From: Prunus persica | Lineage: Eukaryota; Streptophyta; Magnoliopsida; Rosales; Rosaceae | Assembly (NCBI RefSeq): GCF_000346465.2 | Contig: NC_034014.1 | Location: forward strand, 24,856,810-24,920,809 | DNA: 64,000 nucleotides | Direction: 5' to 3' | Part shown: positions 56,270 through 64,000 of the stretch, piece after piece | Layout: each line of letters starts with the position of its first letter | Numbering within the stretch: the first letter of the stretch is position 1 | The notes under the pieces: generated by a model | Seen by the model: the letters and a program-made list of their open reading frames with translations, nothing else | Told to the model about the DNA's origin: nothing | Database searches by the model: none | Translations under genes and position numbers: made by a program

Positions 56270-59200
56270 TTAAAGTGACCAGTGAATATGCTGACTGCTG
56301 GTATCATAGCCCCTGGTGTGTCCAAGTTCCATTTGTTGCTGCCTCCTGCTGCTCTGTTGAGACAACTCAAGCACACCAGAGTACTGAGTACTAAGAGGAG
56401 GCTGCGATATTTGACCGAGACCAAGATCAGGAAGCATCTCGTGTGAGCTGCTACCTGCTTCATTTCCCTTGAAACCCCACGAAGTGGTCGGAAAGTGGTT
56501 GGCAGTCCCAGCATGAGTGATCGGTTGACCCACAGGTGGCCCTTGAGTGTTTATCACGGTGTTCATCCCAACACCCGATACTCGGTTTCTAGAGCCCCAT
56601 GGTTGACTTGACAGAAGAGAGAGAGCACAGCTTGAGTCAGTGACTCCTGTGACGCATTCTCCCGGAGGAATTCCAGGACCAGGATAATTACTCCTGCCCG
56701 CTGAACCTTGCAGGTAAAGGCCTGATGGAGTAATCTCAGAGTTGCTCTGCCATGGATGTTGAAGAAACTTCCCCGTGTCATTGGAATTTTGATTTCCAGG
56801 TACCCGCTCAGACGTTCTCGTGGTTGCCCATGCATCCCTCCCAGAAAGCCTTGGGTATGCAGTGAAGTCCATGAGAAAGCTTCCAACTCTGCTGCTGTTT
56901 TCTATCATTTCAAGTAAAACATTTTATTGCAGTTTTATAAGCACGGTCAGAGTAAACTGAAAAATATACACATTTGACAGTTATCGAGTGCAAACAGGTA
57001 TTTTAAAGGGATATTCAAAGGGAATTCAACTAATGTTGAGCTGATGTCTAACCATAGATAGATGAAGAAAGTCGGCCAAAACGCGCAGACAATATGGATC
57101 CAGGTTGTGGCTTTCTGCGGCGCTCATTATGACCAGCCAGGCGTCTACGGCAACTACGTTTTCCTTGGTCAAATTCAGGAAGCTGATGAAATCTGGGAAT
57201 TGTGAGGTAAGTTATTCACCATCAAAGTAGGGCCTGTACTAAAAAGGCTTGAAGAAATTTGTACAATAACAAAAGCAAAAGCAGACATTTAATTATGGGA
57301 ATTGCTTGTTTAGTTTGGCTAACCGGAGGATCTGGATTCTTTTTAAAAAGGGTATACATAGGTTATGCCATAACTGATGAGACCCGAAATTCACTGAATG
57401 GTACCTCAGCAGAAAGAGCAAGACCTATTTTTTAATTAAAAAAAATACTCATAAATATAAATCGAAGAACATCCTAGTTGAAGTACTGAAAGAAACAAAA
57501 CCATTTTTCAACTACCAAACTCAAATATAATAAACTATTATTGATGAACAAAATAAAGCAAAGGGAAGTATCATTAACTTGTGATTGTGAACCTTTTACG
57601 CATACGCTGCTAGTTTGAAAGGGGCATCTTAAGATCTTAAAGAACAAACTATTCAAGACACAATACAGTGTACAAGTTTGCTGTCACTCAACAGAGAGAC
57701 TTCCTGAAGCAAAGTTTACTATTTATATCTAGAAATTCTGTCTCATACTTGTATAGCTCACACCTCATGCCTCGTTTTATAAGACTGTTTGAAACTTGGT
57801 ATAGCAGCATAACTAGGCATGTAATGTTCAATTTTAAAGGCGAACGTACCATCACATAATAGATTGCCAATGAAAAAGAAATCACGTTTTAATGATTTTA
57901 TTCCAAAGTATCAAAAACATTAAAGAGACTAGATGATCTTTAAAATCATCTACTACCACAGGTATATATATTTAATGCTAAATTTTATCTTACACTTGCA
58001 AAGCAAATCAGTTAAGAATGACATGGATTCCATAAAGGTTATCAAATCCAAAAAGACATGGGATTTCAATGAAACAGCATTTGTTATTTGTTTCAACCCA
58101 AGTCTCAAGTCTCATCACTATTGCTGCAAGCTTATTCATTTGGCACACAAGCCTTGAAAGTGAAGCATCAAACTGCAGCATTTCTGACAACTTTAGATCC
58201 TCGGTTTATTCTAGTTTCTCAAATCAATGGCCTTCTAGTGAACTATTGAAATTTACATTTTATCATATGGTCTAAAAGCATCCAACCATGATGAACTTCC
58301 TCATAGAAAATCTCCAAAACAAGACCAATATTCATCTATAAACACTAGGAAATACTTAGTGAGGGATTGTGGAGCCATATTTGAAGTCTGGTCTGGGAGG
58401 CAGATGTTTAGATAGATTAGTGGCAACTGTATGATGCATTGATCAAGTTTTATTAAACTTGTGCATATCCACGGAAAATTCAAATGACAGCTTTCGAGAC
58501 ACCCCACCCACCCGAGCACAACCACCCCACCACCCACCCCCACACCCCCCCGGGTAATACTTTAGTTCAATATGCCACACCACAAGTTAATTGGTTTTGA
58601 GAATCTCAAAAATAGAAATTTGAGGATATGCAATTAACTTATTTCCATTTGTGAAGTCAACAGTCTCATGTTCATTCTGATTTCTAAGGTAGTTTATTGT
58701 TGTAAAACTCAAGAAAACACCTTCATATGTGTTCATTAAATCCCTTAAAAAGGGGGTAGATAAACCTAGTTCTCAGGGCATGATTGTCATAACAATCAAT
58801 CATGAATGACTTTGTCTTGGTTAATCAGTTTTCTAAAATAATGATAAAACTGTAGTAGATCAAATCCTTGAACTAGAAAGAACTCATTCCCTTAGTGCAT
58901 AGCGGAAAGCACATACATCAAGCTTTTTAATTCATTATACTATATTAAACCCTTTTGGATGAAATGCTCCACAACAACAAAAAGGACCCAACAGTTCCTT
59001 AATAGCTTCAAGTTTCAAGTTAATGACTAAAAGCAGCACAAAACATCTAAAATTAGAGAAAAATTTAGGCCATACTCATCCCCCAGTTTTGTACCCAAAA
59101 GATAAGTAAAACACAGTACACACACACAAGCCCCCTACCCATTCATTCTATTAAGGTAACCAACAAGCCCTGCACCAACAAACCAGAACACAATTCAGTA

Positions 59201-60113
59201 ACAGGAACAATTTCACAGAGGACAAGTATTAACCACCAAAGGATTATGCAACCCAAAGAAAGAAAAAAAAAAAAACACAAGAAACTACACCGCCATGCAC
59301 AGCGAAAACGTCCAGACTCATTACCAGAAACAGCAAAGAAGTGAACATTAAAATTCAAAACGACAGATACCCAAGACAACCCCATATGGCATATACCAAC
59401 TCTCCATGTAAACTAAACAAAAACAGCATTAAAGTAGATAACCAGTTAAGACCGAAGGGCTAAATCAAAGTCCAAAAATAGAAACTTGAAAAAAATAGAA
59501 AATTGACAAATTGGAAAGCATAGCTAAATTAAAACAAAAATCATCAACAACTAGAAACAAAAGCTAGAACCCCACCAAGCACCACCAAGAATGCAATTCA
59601 TCACCGAATTGATAAATTTTAAAAGTTGAAACTGCAAATGAGCAAATGTTTCTCTGTGCAAATAATAAAGAAAGAAAACCCCAACCATCATCAAATTTAT
59701 TAACTTTTTTTTTTGTAAAGGGCACAAGTGCTTGCTGACCTGCTACACTGTTGGCAAAACCTCTGTTCAAGACCAGCAACAATGACCATGGGGGTCTTAG
59801 AGTGCAAGCCACAGACTTTGTGCCTGGAATAGTAAGCTTTGGCATCACTCAGATCTACCTGGCAGCCCTCAACCTGACACCTCGGTGGCTGACCCGACTG
59901 AGCCAAATTCACACCCCTTTGCTTCTTGGGCGGTGTAGCCCCAGAGGAAGAAGACCCAGCAGACCCGGATTTATATGCAGCTCCGAGACCCGCATCCTCA
60001 AAGTAGATTTTCCGGCCAAATTTCAAGCCGTTGAGAGACTCGGTGGAGGAGTTAGGTGGGGAAGAGGAGGAGGAGCTCCCTGAATCGGTCATAGAGCTAG
60101 AGCCCATTTCCAT
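56270..60113 (-). CDS. SPL9: SQUAMOSA promoter-binding-like transcription factor, SPL9 type
   Basis: Three exons, 60113-59740, 57192-57053 and 56901-56270, give 381 residues. The start MEMGSSS (60113) matches SPL9; an in-frame ATG exists at 60122. The SBP domain covers residues about 78-154: [50 protein letters not shown], then the basic nuclear signal [17 protein letters not shown]. Both zinc-binding sets appear complete, split by intron 1 after CSR as in the family. [13 protein letters not shown] marks the miR156 site in exon 3, and the protein ends [12 protein letters not shown], similar to SPL9/15. SPL9 promotes vegetative phase change and flowering and sets leaf initiation rate. Intron 1 is long (2.55 kb). 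SPL15 is a close alternative name. Confidence 0.95.
56609..56628 (-). promoter_or_regulatory. miR156 target site in SPL9-like exon 3
   Basis: The plus strand reads tgacagaagagagagagcac, so the mRNA has the complement, GUGCUCUCUCUCUUCUGUCA, the standard miR156/157 site of SPL genes. It encodes the ALSLLS stretch. Confidence 0.95.
58502..58553 (-). promoter_or_regulatory. G-quadruplex-prone tract in SPL9-like intron 1
   Basis: The plus strand has repeated C runs (accccacccacccgagc ... accaccccaccacccaccc ... cacacccccccgggt), so the transcript has at least seven runs of three or more G's with short spacers, enough for an RNA quadruplex. Function is inferred only. Confidence 0.5.
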
Positions 60114-60404
60114 GATTGTCATTTACAGCCCATTCATGAATGTGATTGATGAATGCATAGATTGACAGAGAGGGAGAGAGAGAAGGGTAGTTTCTAAAGT
60201 AATGGTAGTGAGAGAGTGATAAAGGTGGTGAATGTGGAGGGGTAGTGAAAAGCAGACACCTGACAATGGCCCATGCCAGCTCTGAGCCTCTTAGAGAGAG
60301 AAAGAGGGGGGGCCTTGTTGGTGCAAAATGCGTGTGTGTGAGTGAGAGAGTGAGGTACACTGAAAGACTCTGACTGTACAAAAATAATGGAGCAAAACAG
60401 CAGA

Positions 60405-60440
<36 letters not shown>

Positions 60441-60520
60441 GAATGAATGGATGGGTGCTTTATGGAGCTCTCTGTCTCTGAGCCACTCAGCTTTACAAGA
60501 AGCTCCTTTCACTGTAGCTC
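60114..60520 (-). promoter_or_regulatory. 5' UTR and proximal promoter of the SPL9-like gene
   Basis: CT-rich on the coding strand, with a (GA)n tract at about 60407-60440 on the plus strand. GA/CT-rich leaders also occur in the AS1 and SRF-like genes of this window. The transcription start was not located. Confidence 0.4.
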
Positions 60521-62435
60521 TCTCTCACCTGTTTGTTTTTTTTATACACAACTTTCTTCTCTTTTGAAAGATTTTATAAGCTTTTCCCTTTGCTGGTTAT
60601 GGTATGGATATGGGTGCCCATATTCATGATGCATGGTGCCCATCGTTTCGCATTAGCTGGTGCCAAATGTCTAATTTGCCCCGGCTTTCTAGATTATTGT
60701 GTTTACATTATGATTTACCCCAGATATAAGAAGGATAATACATAAGAATGACTAAAATATCTCAAATTTGGTTGATTGTTTTTTAGAGAGGGTCTTTAAA
60801 TGATTATTTAAGAAATAAACATTTGCAATTGTAATATGTGTATAGGGAAATTCAATAATTCCAATGTGGGGTACAAGGAGATACCCAAGTGACAAAAGCA
60901 TTGTCTTTATAAGAAATTCTCTATTATCTTTCGTGTCAATTACGGACTAGTCATTCTCATAATTGATATAGCAATAACTTTATAAACCGCATAATTCAAT
61001 TTCCTAAAATAATCTAAAAATATAATTTCTCTAACATTACTCTTAATTGAGTCAACACAAAAGAATTATTATTTTTTTATTTAGGTAGAAGTACAACAGG
61101 ATTTGGTAGTTGGTTAGTACGAGTTAGTTGGTTAATTAAAAGAAAATAAAAGTGATTGATTGTAGGTTCTATATGCATAGAAGACTGCTGGTCTATATAT
61201 AGCGAAGTTAATGGTGTCCGTACATTAATAAGCTGTATCTATGCTTGTAGTGTTAGTCTTGTTTTGGTCAATGATGTTTGGTTGTTAATAACCTGTTTGT
61301 TTTGGGTGGCACACACTGGTGTTTCTCAAAAGGGTTACAAATTCATTAGATAAAGCTTTGATGTACTTGAGTAGGGCCTTCACTCATATGCCTGCAACTA
61401 TTCAATTAGGTAAAAAACAAAATCACGTACTGCAATGGGTTTTTATTTGAACATTTGAATTTCTAATTAGGGAAGGTAGTTACCAAGGTGGATAAAGGCA
61501 TCTGAGGTGAATGTCCTCACCTTCAATTCACACGCCACCTTTATTAAACGTATAATTTGGTCAGAAAGTATCTAGTTATAAACACTTTTTTGCCTTCAAA
61601 TAACATTATATCTGTGATTCGTAAAGAAGAATACTATACGAGTCACTCAAGCATACACATATAAAATATATCTTTACTTTCAATGTATTATAAATTATGC
61701 GTGCATCAACAATAAGAATTAGTCCACGCGTACGTTGCGACTAGTTCTATAACACTATATCTTATTGTGGGACCGTTTTGTAGATAACCCACTACTTTTC
61801 TAAGATCATGGGGCTTGGATTTCATGTTTGGTTATTTGTAGGAACATTTCAATAGTGCACTTACAAGATAAAAGATCTTCTTGAATTAAGGACATTCTTT
61901 TTGGTCCAATTCTTGGATTAAGGACATGGTTTGAACTAGAAACTCAAATCAATGAAGTCGTGTGTCTAGCCTCCTCTTTTATTGCCGCCAAAAGCCAAAA
62001 ACTCGGCCGCCTCCTACAGAATCTGAATAGCTTGTCGGGACTCGTACTTAATCCAATTTCATACAGCTAACTCATACCTAGCCTAACTCTGTTGGCCATC
62101 AACTCACAACGTTTAGAGAGAAAGCATGGCACTCTTGCCAAGGTCACATATTAGGGTGTGTCTTTGGTGAATATTCTCATTTAGTGAGAGCACAATTCAA
62201 TAAATTGTAATTAATCTATACTATTGTAGAGAAACGTCAACTTGTTCATCTAACGATTACAATTCATTTTTATCAAATACAAAGTGTCGTACGAAAATCT
62301 ACTATTACTATGTCATTCTTCTTATTCTTTGAATGTGTTATTTTTCTGCTTGGATTAATCGTTTTATTAGTTTCTGAATTTAGATTCGATTTGCATTTGA
62401 GTACCTCAATTTCCAAAATGGTTCCCTTGGTCCTT
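60521..62435. other. Intergenic
   Basis: No gene recognised. AT-rich, with scattered short repeats. Confidence 0.4.
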
Positions 62436-62812
62436 TAACTCTAGTTTCGTTAGGACAAATGGTCCTGCCGTCAATTTTGTTAACTTTTCTGTTAAGTGCA
62501 AAGGCAAAATGGTATTTCTGTATCAAAATTGATTAAAATATGAATACAAAATTACAAAAACTACAAAATTAAAGTCAAACTCTCTCTTTCCCCCCTCTAT
62601 CCCGATTTCTAGTAGCCCCAAACTTGATTTTTCTTTTTTTCTTTTTCGTTGGTTTTTCATTTGATTTGATTTTATTGTTATTTTAAAGAAATGATTTTTT
62701 ATTCATTTTTTTATTTTAATATTAAAATGCCATTTTGCCCCTATTTAACAAAAAAAAGTTCACAAAATTGACGGCGGAACCATTTGTCCAAATGAAACTA
62801 AAGTTAACAGTG
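62436..62812. mobile_element. Long-TIR MITE, about 377 bp
   Basis: The left arm (tttaactctagtttcgttag, gacaaatggtcctgccgtca, attttgttaac, then ggcaaaatgg near 62512) is inverted at about 62727-62812 (ccattttgcccc ... gacggcggaaccatttgtcc ... aactaaagttaac). The arms are about 80 bp. No coding sequence. Confidence 0.75.
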
Positions 62813-64000
62813 TGTTTGGATGTGGTAAAATAACTCAGGATTTTAATAAAAGTTGGCATTTGAAGCTTGGAAAATGGAAAGTTCAGCATTTGGCAAAATC
62901 AACTCAGGATTTGCCAAATTACACGCAGAAAATATTGTGGGAATTTCACATCTAAAATCCCGAGTTGAAATTCCATAGTACTCAGCGGAATTGTACAATT
63001 CCCAACAGAGAGGGAATTTTCATCTTCTGCCCTCCAAATCTCCTCGATAACCTATCTTTTGCCCCCCAAAATTTTCATGTTCTGTTTGCCAAAATTTTAG
63101 GAATAACCTATTCTTCAAAGAGAACAAGCCTGTGCCATGGGTATTAGTTTGATGGTGTTCTGCTGAGTTTTGCTGGTGAGTTTCAGTTTTCAATTTCTTT
63201 CCTTGTCGTTGGCCTTTTTTTTGTCTATTATACTGATTGTTTTCATCTGTGGAACCAGGGTTTATCCTATATGCCTTATCTCCACTTTTATTTTATTTCT
63301 CCTCTCTACCTTTCAATCTAACAAGAATATTTGCTCTTCCAATCAAGGTAAGAGTCTCAACTATCCAGACTCATCTTTCTATGTTCTTCCCAGACTCATC
63401 TTTCTCTGCTCTTCCCATGGTTGTACTTGCTAATTTTCAGTTATCTATTTTTCCTTTTTCAGTTAATTGAATTTTGTTTACAGGATAATAATTCTCTGTT
63501 GTTCTACTTGTGCTTGCCCATGCTATGTGCTTGGTTGTGCTTTATGTGTTATATTTGTATTTGTAGTGATCGTATTGTTGATTAGTTGGGATTGAAATTG
63601 TGGTCTAAGTGCATTTTGGAGCTTACAATATGTGATTTTTCCTTTTTCTTTTTGTTTTTTAGTTGTTATTGACGCTATTGAATCTGGAGGACCCATTTAG
63701 CTCTCTGTTTTTTTAGTTGTTATTGACGCTATTCCTTTTCTAAAGTTAGCTCTCTTTTTTTTCCTTTTTCTTTTTGTCTGTTTACAAGTACATTTGTAAT
63801 TGTTTTATTTTAGTTTGTAGGTGGTGAAAAATAGGCTGGATTTATATGTTATATGAGAGTTGGTTTTCTGTTTCAATATCATAAAGAAGGTAGGGAAGTG
63901 TTAAAATTAGGATAAACTTTGTTTTCAATCACTTTGCATATTGGTCTCAGAGTACTTCGCTTTTTAAATGCAGACTTTCGACTTTGTTTTGTTCCTTTGG
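62813..64000. other. Intergenic, possible 5' region of a gene to the right
   Basis: No protein gene recognised. The stretch 63000-64000 is T-rich with many short pyrimidine tracts and could hold leader exons of a gene beyond the window, but this is not supported by any coding match. Confidence 0.3.

Noticed and set aside
61156..61353. Small plus-strand frame in the right intergenic region
   Set aside because: No homology or gene context.

Overview
The window is plant nuclear DNA: AT-rich, with multi-exon genes using GT-AG introns, plant-only gene families, and many MITEs and retrotransposon remnants. Gene content (an AS1/PHANTASTICA MYB, an SPL9-like SBP factor with a miR156 site, an RLCK-VII kinase, tandem FBA-type F-box genes) fits a eudicot. 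The style of the F-box and MITE families suggests Rosaceae, perhaps Prunus, but that is inference.

Layout. 1-5.3 kb: two tandem MBD-like genes (+); the first is cut by the window edge or truncated at its 5' end. 5.9-6.3 kb: a MULE-like MITE. 8.0-10.9 kb: AS1-like R2R3-type MYB (-) with a long 5'UTR intron that hosts a hAT-like MITE. 11-18 kb: gene-poor, with a Harbinger-type MITE and a small Helitron. 18.3-20.9 kb: APK1/PBL-type receptor-like cytoplasmic kinase (+). 21.5-26.4 kb: relic of an SRF-like gene and a decayed Ty3/gypsy polyprotein.

27.5-43.0 kb: an F-box gene split by a complete 14,077-bp CACTA (En/Spm) transposon (27888-41964) with matching CACTA termini and a CCT target duplication. 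The element has an intact-looking TNPD transposase (3 coding exons) and a second intact-looking gene joining a Transposase_24-like region to a Ulp1-type cysteine protease. It also carries a captured fragment of host RPN6 (26S proteasome lid), a 40-bp-stem hairpin and a 627-bp tandem duplication. All its non-coding space, introns included, is packed with a short CG-containing motif (ACGACGG/CCGTCGT and variants), while the coding exons nearly lack it. This element is the most interesting object in the window.

43-49.3 kb: a long-TIR element, a fragment of the SRF-like gene, a 1.5-kb PIF/Harbinger element whose empty site survives in front of the first F-box gene, the intact second F-box gene, and another Harbinger MITE. 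49.8-53.1 kb: a STRUBBELIG-family-like LRR gene (-) without kinase domain, with a poly-A frameshift and a copia fragment in one intron. 53.2-56.9 kb: a tandem duplication of the SRF-promoter/SPL-3'-end junction, leaving a decayed SPL 3' copy with a damaged miR156 site. 56.3-60.1 kb: the intact SPL9-like gene (-). 60.1-64 kb: no gene recognised, one long-TIR MITE.

AS1-like MYB and SPL9-like proteins act in leaf and phase-change development, but nothing here suggests a functional cluster. What ties the region together is repeated local duplication (MBD, F-box, SRF/SPL) and transposon insertion. All calls are from reading the sequence; no database search was run.
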